Shown: in pieces, positions 55,963 to 64,000 of the stretch | Numbering within the stretch: position 1 is the first letter of the stretch | Layout of the letters: each line of letters begins with the position of its first letter | Source of the DNA: Sideroxydans lithotrophicus ES-1 | GTDB lineage: Bacteria; Pseudomonadota; Gammaproteobacteria; Burkholderiales; Gallionellaceae | Direction: 5' to 3' | Length of the DNA stretch: 64,000 nt | Assembly (NCBI RefSeq): GCF_000025705.1 | Contig: NC_013959.1 | Coordinates: 248,001-312,000 of the forward strand | The notes under the pieces: generated by a model | Databases searched by the model: none | What the model was told of the DNA's origin: nothing | The model's input: only the letters and a program-made list of their open reading frames with translations | Made by a program: the position numbers and the translations under genes

Positions 55963-56598
55963 TCACCTGGTCTTTTGCAGCTCGATCCGCCGAAACCATC
56001 CGTTCGCCAGCATCGGCTCATCGCTGAGCACCTGCAGTTCGGGCGCAGCGGTCAACACCTCCTCGAACACCACATCCATGCGCGTGGCGAAACGGCGGGT
56101 GATCACGTTGAACAAGCGGCGCAGCGGGGCACGCTGTCGCGGTTGCAGGAATTTGTCGAACAGGATGATGGTGCCGCCGGGTTTCAGCACCCGTACGGCT
56201 TCGCTCAGGCAGCGCTGCGGTTCCGGCACGACGGCGAGGATGAGGTGCAGCACGACGTGGTCGAAGTGCGAGCCGGCGAAAGGCAATGCCATGCTGTCGC
56301 CCAGCACGAAACCCACATCCAGGTCCTTGCCGCGCGGCCTGGCGTGCGCCAGCATCGCCAGGTTGAAATCGAGTGCAGTGTAACGGTGCAATGCCGGCAG
56401 CAAGGGCAGATCCAGACCGGTGCCCACTCCACTGATCAGGATGCGTCTGCTTGCATCGGTCGGCAAGGTGCGCAGCGAATGCCTGCGTGCATCCCGCATC
56501 GGGCGATCGATGATGGCATCGTATAACGGTGCGATGAGGCTGTAGCTCAGACGCAGCAACGGATTCTGGCGATAGGGTTGTTGTTCGCGCAGGGTCAT
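55963..56598 (-). CDS. UbiE-like SAM methyltransferase
   Basis: 211 aa from 56598, overlapping the oxyR stop by 4 nt. SAM motif ILISGVGTGLDLPLLP, motif II DVGFVLGDSMALPF, and VLKPGGTIILFDKFL. Resembles phospholipid or quinone methyltransferases; substrate not known. A longer frame reaching 57639 is an artefact of an open frame through oxyR. Confidence 0.8.
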   Translation of the reverse strand: MTLREQQPYRQNPLLRLSYSLIAPLYDAIIDRPMRDARRHSLRTLPTDASRRILISGVGTGLDLPLLPALHRYTALDFNLAMLAHARPRGKDLDVGFVLGDSMALPFAGSHFDHVVLHLILAVVPEPQRCLSEAVRVLKPGGTIILFDKFLQPRQRAPLRRLFNVITRRFATRMDVVFEEVLTAAPELQVLSDEPMLANGWFRRIELQKTR

Positions 56599-57500
56599 GG
56601 CAGATGCTGGATGCCGGTGATTTTGGCCTGCCCGACTGCTTGCGCCAGTGCTTCGATGGCTTGCGTGCGCGCAAAACTCTTGCGCCAGGCCAGCGCGATG
56701 CGTCGCGATGGAATGGGTTTGGCGAAAGGAATGACGTCCAGCAGCTTGCTGCGGTAGCGCGCGCTGTTCGCCGAAGCGGGCAGCACGGTGATGCCCAGGC
56801 CGGAGGCAACCATGTTGCGGATGGTTTCCAGTGAGGTGCCTTGCTGTATCTCCGCCCCTTTGCGATTCAGGTCGGGGCAGGCTTCGGCGACCTGGTTGCT
56901 GAAACAGTGACCGGAATTCAGCAGCAGCACCTTTTCCTCCGCCAGCTCGGGAGCCTTGATGCTGCGCCGGTCCGCCCAGCGATGATCGGAATTGACGACC
57001 ACTTCGAACGGTTCGTCGTACAAGGCATGCGTGAGGATGCTCGAATCGCCGAATGGCAATGCGATGACGATGACATCCAGCTTGCCGTTGCGCAGCAGGG
57101 TCTCCAGATTCTCGGTGATGTTCTCTTCCACCTCCAGCGGCATCTGCGGTGCGACTTTCTTCAGTGCGGGGATCAGGTCGGGCAACAGATAGGGGCCGAC
57201 GCTGTGGATGACACCGACACGCAGCGATGCGGCAAGCTGGTTCTTGCCCTGCGCAGCGATCTCGCGGATGCGCTCGGCCTCTTCCAGCACGCGCTGTGCC
57301 TGTTCCACGATGGCCGTGCCGACCGGGGTGAGCGTGACGTCGTTCTTGCCGCGCTCGAATATCTTCAGCCCCAGTTCTTCTTCCAGCTTCTGTATCGCCA
57401 GCGACAGCGCCGGCTGGCTGATGAAAGCCTTCTCGGCCGCGCGGCGGAAGTTGCGTTCCTGCGCGACGGCGACGATATAGCGGAATTCGTTCAGGGTCAT
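56595..57500 (-). CDS. oxyR: Peroxide-sensing LysR regulator OxyR
   Basis: 301 aa from 57500 (MTLNEFRYIVAVAQE). LysR winged HTH (RRAAEKAFISQPALSLAIQKL) and a sensor domain with C199 and C208 in NSGHCFSNQVAEACPD, the same spacing and numbering as the redox cysteines of E. coli OxyR. It is divergent from rubrerythrin; the gap holds a dyad fitting a LysR operator. Probably controls the downstream defence genes and itself. Confidence 0.93.
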   Translation of the reverse strand: MTLNEFRYIVAVAQERNFRRAAEKAFISQPALSLAIQKLEEELGLKIFERGKNDVTLTPVGTAIVEQAQRVLEEAERIREIAAQGKNQLAASLRVGVIHSVGPYLLPDLIPALKKVAPQMPLEVEENITENLETLLRNGKLDVIVIALPFGDSSILTHALYDEPFEVVVNSDHRWADRRSIKAPELAEEKVLLLNSGHCFSNQVAEACPDLNRKGAEIQQGTSLETIRNMVASGLGITVLPASANSARYRSKLLDVIPFAKPIPSRRIALAWRKSFARTQAIEALAQAVGQAKITGIQHLP

Positions 57501-57519
57501 GCTCGTACTCCATCTTGTA

Positions 57520-57568
57520 TGATTTGTATAATAAATCACTGTGTTTGAATAAATCAATTGGTTTTATC
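57520..57568. promoter_or_regulatory. Candidate OxyR operator between oxyR and rubrerythrin
   Basis: TGATTT-N7-AAATCA (57520-57538) is a perfect dyad with a T-N11-A core, 20 bp before oxyR. A second looser dyad ATAAA-N9-TTTAT lies at 57550-57568. Tandem dyads are expected for a LysR tetramer. Confidence 0.55.
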
Positions 57569-57653
57569 GGCCTGACAGGCCTACATTGCGTCCGTGGAGC
57601 AACAGCCACCACCGAAGTCTTTCCGTATTCAACTCTCATGAAGGAGAACGACC

Positions 57654-58070
<417 letters not shown>

Positions 58071-58144
58071 TCTGCAGCACCGGCACGCACCGCGTATTGC
58101 GATGCGTGCCGGATTTACCGAATGATGAACACGAGGTACGAGAC

Positions 58145-59479
58145 ATGGCCGAAACACCACGCGAAGGTAATCTGAAAGCTCCCATCCGCCATCCGCTGGA
58201 TTGGCAGAACCCCGATTTCTATAACGAGGAGTCGTTGTTCAACGAGATGGAGCGGGTGTTCGACATCTGTCACGGTTGCCGCCGTTGCGTCAGCCTGTGC
58301 CAGTCGTTCCCGACCCTGTTCGACCTGATCGATTCATCGGAGTCGATGGAGGTGGATGGCGTCAGGAAGGAGGCATACTGGAACGTCGTCGACCACTGCT
58401 ATCTGTGCGACCTCTGTTACATGACCAAATGCCCCTACGTGCCGCCGCACGAGTGGAACCTGGATTTCCCGCACCTGATGTTGCGCGCCAAGGCGTTCCA
58501 CTACAAGAACCACGATACCAAATTGCGCGACCGCATACTCACCAGCACCGACACGGTCGGCAGCCTGGCGGGCATCCCGGTGGTGGCGCAGGTGGTCAAT
58601 GCCGTGAACAAGGTCGGCCTCGCACGCAAGGCGCTGGAAGCCGTGGCCGAAGTGCACAGCGAAGCCTGGCTGCCGGAATTCACCAGCAGGCCGTTGCGCA
58701 GCCGTTTGCAGAAACTGCCTGCGGATACTGTCGGCGAACCCGCCGGACGCACCCGCGGCAAGGTCGCGCTGTTCGCCACCTGCTACATGAACCGCAACGA
58801 GCCCGGCCCCGGCGAAGACCTGGTCGCGGTGTTCGAGCACAACGGCATCCCGGTGACCATGGCCGAAAAAGAGCGCTGCTGCGGCATGCCCAAGCTGGAA
58901 CTGGGCAATCTCGATGCAGTGCGCGAGGCCAAGGAAGCTAATATCCCGCAACTGGCCAAACTGGTCGATGCCGGCTGGGACCTGACCGCGCTCGTGCCTT
59001 CCTGCGTGCTGATGTTCAAGCAGGAACTGCCGTTGATGTTCCCGGACGACCCGGACGTGATCAAGGTGAAGAATGCCTTTTACGATCCGTTCGAATACCT
59101 GATCCTGCGCCACAAGGAAGGCAAACTGAACACCGACTTCAAGGCCGGACTGGGCAAGGTGTCCTACCACGCCGCCTGCCACCAGCGCGTGCAGAACATC
59201 GGCCCGAAGACACGCGAGATGCTCTCGCTGATCCCCGGTACCGAGGTCGACATCATCGAGCGCTGCTCCGGCCACGACGGCACCTACGCGGTGAAAAAGG
59301 AATTCCACCAATCCGCGATGAAGATCGTCAAGCCGGTGGTGAGCCGGGTCAACCAGAACCAGCCCGACCACTACGGCAGCGATTGCGCCATGGCCGGGCA
59401 CCACATCGCCCATGCCCGCGCCGACGGAACATCGCCGGAGCATCCGATCACACTGATCCGCAAAGCCTACGACATATAA
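58145..59479 (+). CDS. HdrD/GlpC-like iron-sulphur protein
   Basis: 444 aa. Two ferredoxin [4Fe-4S] motifs (CHGCRRCVSLC and CYLCDLCYMTKC) followed by two cysteine-rich CCG-type domains (RCCGMPKLELG; CHQRVQ with RCSGHDG). Homologues are annotated as anaerobic glycerol-3-phosphate dehydrogenase subunit C or heterodisulphide reductase, but no partner subunits are here. Location between rubrerythrin and DUF3501 suggests it donates electrons for peroxide reduction. Confidence 0.87.
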   Translation: MAETPREGNLKAPIRHPLDWQNPDFYNEESLFNEMERVFDICHGCRRCVSLCQSFPTLFDLIDSSESMEVDGVRKEAYWNVVDHCYLCDLCYMTKCPYVPPHEWNLDFPHLMLRAKAFHYKNHDTKLRDRILTSTDTVGSLAGIPVVAQVVNAVNKVGLARKALEAVAEVHSEAWLPEFTSRPLRSRLQKLPADTVGEPAGRTRGKVALFATCYMNRNEPGPGEDLVAVFEHNGIPVTMAEKERCCGMPKLELGNLDAVREAKEANIPQLAKLVDAGWDLTALVPSCVLMFKQELPLMFPDDPDVIKVKNAFYDPFEYLILRHKEGKLNTDFKAGLGKVSYHAACHQRVQNIGPKTREMLSLIPGTEVDIIERCSGHDGTYAVKKEFHQSAMKIVKPVVSRVNQNQPDHYGSDCAMAGHHIAHARADGTSPEHPITLIRKAYDI

Positions 59480-59490
59480 GGAGAAACGAC

Positions 59491-60075
59491 ATGCTGACCC
59501 ACGACAAACTCTACAGCCTGGAACAATACGCCCGCGTCCGTCCGGAGTTCCGCGCCAGGGTCATGGCGCACAAGAAGAACCGCCAGGTCCGGTTGGGCGA
59601 GCATGTCACCCTGCTGTTCGAGGATGCGCTGACCATGCAATACCAGGTGCAGGAGATGCTGCGGCTCGAACGCATGTTCGAACCCGAGCCGATCCAGGAA
59701 GAACTCGATGTCTACAATCCGCTGATCCCGGACGGTCACAACTGGAAAGCGACCATGATGATCGAATACTCCGACGTCGCCGAACGCCAGCGCAAGCTGG
59801 CCGAGTTGATCGGCATCGAAGATCGCGTATGGGTACAGGTCGATGGTTGCGAGCGGGTCCATGCCATCGCCGACGAAGACCTGGAGCGCGCTACGGCGGA
59901 CAAGACCTCGGCGGTCCATTTCCTGCGCTTCGAACTGAGTGCCGAAATGATCCAGTCTTTGCAGCGGGGAGCGGGGCTAGGCATGGGTGTTGACCATCCG
60001 AATTACCAGACCGCGAACAATGCGATCCCTGCCGTGGTTCGCACTGCATTGCTGCATGACCTGCATGGAGAGTGA
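59491..60075 (+). CDS. DUF3501 family protein
   Basis: 194 aa, 11 bp after the FeS gene. Starts MLTHDKLYSLEQYARVRPEFR and contains LGEHVTLLFEDALTMQYQVQEMLR and HFLRFELS, the DUF3501 pattern. No enzyme motif is visible. It is regularly found with the rubrerythrin/FeS pair, so it probably serves the same pathway. Confidence 0.85.
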   Translation: MLTHDKLYSLEQYARVRPEFRARVMAHKKNRQVRLGEHVTLLFEDALTMQYQVQEMLRLERMFEPEPIQEELDVYNPLIPDGHNWKATMMIEYSDVAERQRKLAELIGIEDRVWVQVDGCERVHAIADEDLERATADKTSAVHFLRFELSAEMIQSLQRGAGLGMGVDHPNYQTANNAIPAVVRTALLHDLHGE

Positions 60076-60119
60076 CTGCTGAATTCCCCTGAAATCTTGA
60101 CTGAGCAAAGGAGGGCATC

Positions 60120-60602
60120 ATGAGCAAATCGACACCCATCAACATCGGCATCGCCGAAAAAGACCGCAAGAATATCGCCCAGGGATTGGAGCGCATGCTG
60201 GCCGACACCTACACGCTCTACCTCAAGACGCACAACTTCCACTGGAACGTCACCGGCCCCATGTTCCAGACCCTGCACCTGATGTTCATGACCCAGTACA
60301 CCGAGACCTGGAATGCGGTGGATCTGGTGGCCGAGCGCATCCGTTCGCTGGGTTATCCTGCCCCGGGCAGCTACAAGGAGTTCGCCGCGCTCACCAGCAT
60401 CAAGGAAAGCAGCAGCGTACCGAATGCCAGGGAAATGATCAGGCAGCTGGTGGATGGACAGGAAGCCGTGGTGCGCACTGCACGCGAAGTGCTGCCCATC
60501 GCCGAAAAGGCAGGCGACCAGCCGACGGTCGACCTACTCTCCGCCCGCATGGAAGTGCATGAAAAAAATGCATGGATGCTACGCAGCCTATTGGAGGAGT
60601 AG
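60120..60602 (+). CDS. dps: Dps-type ferritin
   Basis: 160 aa. Oxidises and stores Fe(II) using H2O2 and protects DNA. Ferroxidase ligands are in [19 protein letters not shown] and in the [17 protein letters not shown] block. SD AAAGGAGG. Last gene of the OxyR-linked group. Its 3' end is partly duplicated downstream (60680-60790). Confidence 0.95.
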   Translation: MSKSTPINIGIAEKDRKNIAQGLERMLADTYTLYLKTHNFHWNVTGPMFQTLHLMFMTQYTETWNAVDLVAERIRSLGYPAPGSYKEFAALTSIKESSSVPNAREMIRQLVDGQEAVVRTAREVLPIAEKAGDQPTVDLLSARMEVHEKNAWMLRSLLEE

Positions 60603-60929
60603 CTGTAATGAAGATCGGTGCCGCTCTCATGCATTTTTTCGGTGGAGACTCATGCGGGGTTTTTGCCGCGTGATGTCGGAGCCAAAAGAACGCCTGGATG
60701 CTAAGAAGCTTGTTAGAGGAATAAGGGCGTTGTGCTCCGTGGCGCTGGCATTCTTTTGGCGTAGACTCATGCGTGTTGCAGATGATGTCGGAAGCGGAAA
60801 TATGCCGGTGCATCCGATCATCAGTAAACATTCGGTCAATGGCAACTGGTCTTGGAAACCCGCCTTGCCATTCGGCAGGAATGAATGGTTTGAACTCTGC
60901 CTGTGCTTCAACCATGGAGACGTGACGCA
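60603..60929 (+). repeat. Degenerate tandem duplication of the dps 3' end
   Basis: The dps tail (GGATGCTA at 60574, then GAGGAGTAG) reappears as GGATGCTA at 60696 with GAGGAATAAG. The flank is also doubled: AGACTCATGCG at 60646 and 60763, GATGTCGGA at 60672 and 60784. Unit length is about 112-122 bp with small indels. No intact gene lies in the region. Confidence 0.65.
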
Positions 60930-62117
60930 ATGGCCCTGATGCAACTGGACGACCCGACGCGACGCACGCCTCCCGATGGTTTTGCCCTGTGGGCGCTGGG
61001 ATTCCGGCCGTTCTATCTGCTGGCAGCACTGTTTGCTGCGTTGGCTATCCCGCTGTGGGTGATGGTATTCAGCGGTGCCATCGCGCTACCGATGCAAGCT
61101 GTGTGGTGGCATGCGCACGAGATGTTGTACGGCTTTGTCTCTGCGGTCATCGTCGGATTTCTGTTTACGGCGGGGCGCAACTGGACCGGCCGGCCGACAC
61201 CTGCCGGTGCTGCGCTGGCCTTCCTCGCACTGGTCTGGCTGGCGGGGCGCCTGGCGATGGCGTTCGGCGCTGGGGTGTGGGGCGCGATTATCGACCTGGC
61301 TTTCTTGCCGATGGCGGCGAGCGCCATTGCGCGCGTGCTGTGGTTGTCAAAGAGCCGAAAACAATATTTTGTGGTGGCGATCCTCGCGCTGCTCACGCTG
61401 TGCAATGCGGCCTTTCATCTGGGGCGGCTCGGAATATTGTCGCTTGATCCGCTGGCGGCACTGCACGCAGCACTCGCTGTCATCATCATGCTGGAAACCG
61501 TCATCGCCGGCCGTGTCGTGCCGTCCTTCACCTCGGCCGCCATCCGGGGTGTAGCTCAATGGCAGCGCGGCTGGCTGAACATCGCCGCCATCGTCGCCAC
61601 CGCCATTGCGCTATTTGGCTGGGCGCTATTGCCAGATGCGCGTTGGGCTCCCGTGCTGTCGCTGCTGGCGGCGCTATTGCAGTTCGTGCGCCTTGCCGGA
61701 TGGAACCCGTTAGCCACCCGGCGCGTTCCCATGCTGTGGATACTGCATGCGTCCTATCTGTGGATCCCCATCGGACTCACGCTGCTGGCGGCGGCAGAAT
61801 GGGGTTGGCTGCCGCGCTCTGCAGGCATTCACGCGCTGACCATCGGTGCCACTGCCGGACTCATCCTCGGCATGATGACTCGCACCGCATTGGGTCACAC
61901 CGGGCGGGCACCGATGGCAAGCCGCATCGAAACGACAGCCTTCGCGCTGATCCAGCTCGCCGCTACCGTACGTGTGTTCACCATCGTGTTCATACCCGCC
62001 GCTGTCACCGCAGGCATCCATGTCGCTGCCACAGCGTGGACAGTCGCATTCGCACTTTATCTTTGGCGCTACACCCCGTTCCTCATGCGTGCGCGCATGG
62101 ACGGGCTGTCCGGCTGA
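60930..62117 (+). CDS. nnrS: NnrS family heme-copper membrane protein
   Basis: 395 aa with about 12 TM helices. Family signatures: LGFRPFYLLAALFAALAIP, WWHAHEMLYGF, and GRVVPSFT, GLILGMMTRTALGHTGR. NnrS protects against nitric oxide stress. Start 60930 (MALMQLDD) is chosen although the SD is weak. It stands alone here, without NO reductase genes. Confidence 0.92.
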   Translation: MALMQLDDPTRRTPPDGFALWALGFRPFYLLAALFAALAIPLWVMVFSGAIALPMQAVWWHAHEMLYGFVSAVIVGFLFTAGRNWTGRPTPAGAALAFLALVWLAGRLAMAFGAGVWGAIIDLAFLPMAASAIARVLWLSKSRKQYFVVAILALLTLCNAAFHLGRLGILSLDPLAALHAALAVIIMLETVIAGRVVPSFTSAAIRGVAQWQRGWLNIAAIVATAIALFGWALLPDARWAPVLSLLAALLQFVRLAGWNPLATRRVPMLWILHASYLWIPIGLTLLAAAEWGWLPRSAGIHALTIGATAGLILGMMTRTALGHTGRAPMASRIETTAFALIQLAATVRVFTIVFIPAAVTAGIHVAATAWTVAFALYLWRYTPFLMRARMDGLSG

Positions 62118-62350
62118 TTGCGCCAGTGCGATACCTTGTAGATCGCCAATTGACGGGCATCTTCACGGGGTTGTGTTTAGAGATGGCAGCGGAGAAGCAG
62201 GTTGAAGTGAGAGCGGTTGCGATCGGCCCGTGGATATTAAACTTCTCAAACTCGGCCTTAGCGGACAGTGTTGAAGGTCAACGAAAACGACTGCAACGTG
62301 TTCGACAACTGCCATTTATGGCATTGAGAAGCTAGTCGGTGTGATGCGCG
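62118..62350. other. Gene-free stretch at the edge of an AT-richer islet
   Basis: No coding frame, tRNA or clear terminator is seen. Base composition drops in G+C from here to about 63300. Confidence 0.4.
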
Positions 62351-62833
62351 TCAAAACGTTGTGTCTTTCTTGATCGCGGTTATTTTGTTTTTGCCGTTGT
62401 AAACAAAAAATAAGCCTATTACGAATAGTATGACGGCGAGGATGGCAGAGACCATGGAAATAATGCTCCATAGGCTGATAATCTTGTCGGGTAACCCAGT
62501 GGTGAGCGATAGGGTAACCAGTATGCTTACGAAAGCGTTTCCTAGCCATGCAGATGCAGAAAATAATATAGTTGCCGCTACGCCGGTTTTGAAAAGGTCC
62601 TCTAGCTCCGGTTCTTGTATGGGATATTGCTTCACGGTGCGCTGCCCGTGTACTTGTTGAATAGTGCTGCCTTTTGGTTTGCGCGCTTTTGGGTTTGGTG
62701 TTCCGGCACTACCTGCTGTGACTGGCGTGAGTGGAGGCTGGGCTTGAGCGAAGCTACCAGCACCAGTGGGTGGCATGGGGTTGGCGGGCGGGGCTATATT
62801 GCCGACGCCTTGCACATGTCTGGGGTCAGGCAT
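62351..62833 (-). CDS. Pro-rich two-TM membrane protein, unknown
   Basis: 160 aa from 62833, which overlaps the upstream gene by 8 nt; in-frame ATGs at 62857 and 62887 are alternatives and none has a good SD. A disordered Pro/Gln/Ala-rich N-terminal half (about 75 residues) is followed by two TM segments. I recognise no family. Codon use and base content are less G+C-rich than the neighbours, suggesting acquisition. Confidence 0.6.
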   Translation of the reverse strand: MPDPRHVQGVGNIAPPANPMPPTGAGSFAQAQPPLTPVTAGSAGTPNPKARKPKGSTIQQVHGQRTVKQYPIQEPELEDLFKTGVAATILFSASAWLGNAFVSILVTLSLTTGLPDKIISLWSIISMVSAILAVILFVIGLFFVYNGKNKITAIKKDTTF

Positions 62834-63119
62834 TGTCGCTTGGTTCTGCAGGTTCATCGGGCGTGGTCGGCTGTTGAGCCCGCGCAATTAATACCTGAAT
62901 TAAATTGACCAATGCCACGGCGTCGGATGTCGACAGGACTACGGCTGAATGAAAGTGTGGGGCGTGCTGTATATTTGCTTGCTCCGCGAATGCTAGGCGC
63001 AGCCCTGTCAATGTATTGTGACCAATGAACCTATTGGCGAGGACTGCGGGGACTGTGTAAGCCGCCTCTAAGTGTTCTGGTGTCACATCGTCGATTTTGG
63101 GTGAGTCGTTTTGCGCCAT
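62826..63119 (-). CDS. Small protein, DUF3467-like
   Basis: 97 aa from 63119 (GGAG 7-8 nt upstream). No signal peptide. The pattern of a strand-rich body followed by HFHSAVVLSTSDAVALVNLIQVLI resembles DUF3467 proteins, whose role is unknown; this match is by eye and weak. It overlaps the membrane-protein gene downstream by 8 nt, so the two are translated together. Confidence 0.55.
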   Translation of the reverse strand: MAQNDSPKIDDVTPEHLEAAYTVPAVLANRFIGHNTLTGLRLAFAEQANIQHAPHFHSAVVLSTSDAVALVNLIQVLIARAQQPTTPDEPAEPSDNA

Positions 63120-63150
63120 AATTTTGCTCCACTTAGGAAAAACCGTAAAT

Positions 63151-63156
63151 ATTATA
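63151..63156 (-). promoter_or_regulatory. Probable -10 box for the two-gene islet operon
   Basis: TATAAT on the minus strand, about 32 bp upstream of the start at 63119, within an AT-rich patch. No clear -35. Confidence 0.45.
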
Positions 63157-63306
63157 ATAACATGGCACTTAAGTTTTATTGCGTTAGGGTGATACTTGCT
63201 TATTACCAAATCAGAAGTAAAGGTTGGTTTTGGGCACGTTACAGAAGTTCACGGTCGTGCGTAATTGACCGGTGTCGCGTACAGGTTAATAACGGGCGTA
63301 TGAATT

Positions 63307-64000
63307 TCACTTGATCAGGTAATCCCCCACCACGCCCGCAAACACCGCCGCCCCGAACCAGTTGTTGTGCAGGAACGCGGCAAAACATTTCTTGCGATCC
63401 CTGTCCCTGATGAGTCTGTAGTGATGGAATGCGATGAATTCAGCAACGATCAGGCCCAAGAAGTAGAACAGTCCCAGTCCTGCCATCAATCCCGCAATCG
63501 CCAGCAATAGCAGTGTGGTCAGGTAACAGATCATCACGGCCACCACGTCGTACTTGCCGAAGAACAATGCCGAGGAATGGATGCCGAGGTGGATGTCGTC
63601 GTCCCTGTCCACCATCGCGTATTCGGTGTCGTAGGCGACGGCCCAGAAGATGTTGGCGAGCAGCAGCACCCATGCAACCGGCGGCACGCTGCCCAGCGTC
63701 GCTGCAAAGGCCATGGGGATGCCGAAGCCGAAGGCGATGCCGAGGTAGGCTTGCGGGATGGCGAAGAAGCGTTTGGTGAACGGGTAGCTGGCAGCGAGGA
63801 AGACGGCAGGAAAGGCGAGCAGCCAGGTGAGCGGGTTCAGCGGCAGGATGAGCGCGAAGGATGCGAGCGCCAGTACGATGGCGACCCACAACGCTTCGCG
63901 TTCGCTGATCTTGCCGCTGGTGAGTGGGCGATCCTGAGTGCGCTTCACATGCTTGTCGATGTGACGGTCGGCGTAGTCGTTCACTGCACAGCCGGAGGAG
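63307..64000 (-). CDS. ubiA: 4-hydroxybenzoate polyprenyltransferase, 5' end cut off
   Basis: The frame is open to the right edge, so the N-terminal part lies outside; about 231 codons are seen. The first Asp-rich prenyl-diphosphate motif, [15 protein letters not shown], and the second, [13 protein letters not shown], are present with about seven TM helices. It attaches the polyprenyl tail to 4-hydroxybenzoate in ubiquinone synthesis. Confidence 0.95.
   Translation of the reverse strand, partial: SSGCAVNDYADRHIDKHVKRTQDRPLTSGKISEREALWVAIVLALASFALILPLNPLTWLLAFPAVFLAASYPFTKRFFAIPQAYLGIAFGFGIPMAFAATLGSVPPVAWVLLLANIFWAVAYDTEYAMVDRDDDIHLGIHSSALFFGKYDVVAVMICYLTTLLLLAIAGLMAGLGLFYFLGLIVAEFIAFHHYRLIRDRDRKKCFAAFLHNNWFGAAVFAGVVGDYLIK

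Noticed and set aside
55963-57639. 558-codon minus-strand frame joining oxyR region and methyltransferase
   Set aside because: The N-terminal two thirds is oxyR read in the wrong frame; the methyltransferase starts at 56598.

Overview
The window reads as chromosomal DNA of a betaproteobacterium close to the iron-oxidizing Gallionellaceae (Sideroxydans/Gallionella type). The strongest reason is a tandem cluster of three Cyc2-type proteins (15671-20683): each has a signal peptide, one CxxCH heme motif just after it, and a beta-barrel-like body ending in an aromatic residue. This is the layout of the fused cytochrome-porin used for outer-membrane Fe(II) oxidation. Gene order such as hemA-prfA-prmC, hemC-hemD-hemX-hemY, dusB-fis and purH-purD also fits Betaproteobacteria. 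Assignments rest on motif recognition by eye; no database search was run.

Layout. 1-6751: tail of a TssQ-like gene, a CHASE2 adenylate cyclase, a very large secreted NHL/FN3/transglutaminase-like/TPR protein and a small secreted TPR-like protein. 6846-11682: hemA-prfA-prmC, a candidate small RNA, and argH on the other strand. 11719-15450: an AlgZ/AlgR-like pair followed at once by an OmpR-type regulator and its kinase. 15451-20789: the cyc2 cluster, each gene with its own promoter and terminator. 20830-27644: ppc (minus) and the hemCDXY operon. 27835-30758: small envelope proteins, a ferredoxin-type reductase and an SDR protein. 30845-37415 (minus): rpe-gph, a trp leader peptide, trpE-trpG-trpD and a RelA without its C-terminal ACT domain. 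38011-41632: a DAHL-type sensor kinase followed by a Ser/Thr kinase fused to two receiver domains. 41709-49417: apaG, mltA, a rhodanese protein, a cNMP-EAL protein, dsbC, a Ubi hydroxylase, dusB-fis. 49505-54751: purH, purD, tsaC, hemF and a methyltransferase, with mosaic palindromic repeats between genes. 54788-60602: an HD-GYP protein, oxyR divergent from rubrerythrin/HdrD-like/DUF3501/dps. 60930-64000: nnrS, an AT-richer islet with two overlapping small genes, and the 3' part of ubiA.

How it fits together. Heme synthesis (hemA, hemC, hemD, hemX, hemY, hemF) lies around the cytochrome cluster. The two-component pair ending 220 bp before the first cyc2 gene is the natural candidate regulator of the cluster: each cyc2 promoter has an extended -10 box (TGnTAGnAT) preceded by four TTnAC-type hexamers spaced exactly 11 bp apart, the arrangement bound by OmpR/PhoB-family regulators. 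The peroxide-defence block (OxyR, rubrerythrin, Dps) suits an organism living with Fe(II) and oxygen. Signalling is dense: cAMP synthesis (CHASE2 cyclase), a cNMP-binding EAL protein, HD-GYP, RelA, three sensor kinases and a Ser/Thr kinase hybrid.

The best leads for something undescribed are the cyc2 promoter repeat arrays with the adjacent two-component system, the trpE leader that appears to work by hiding the ribosome-binding site, and the candidate sRNA with an anti-Shine-Dalgarno stretch between prmC and argH.
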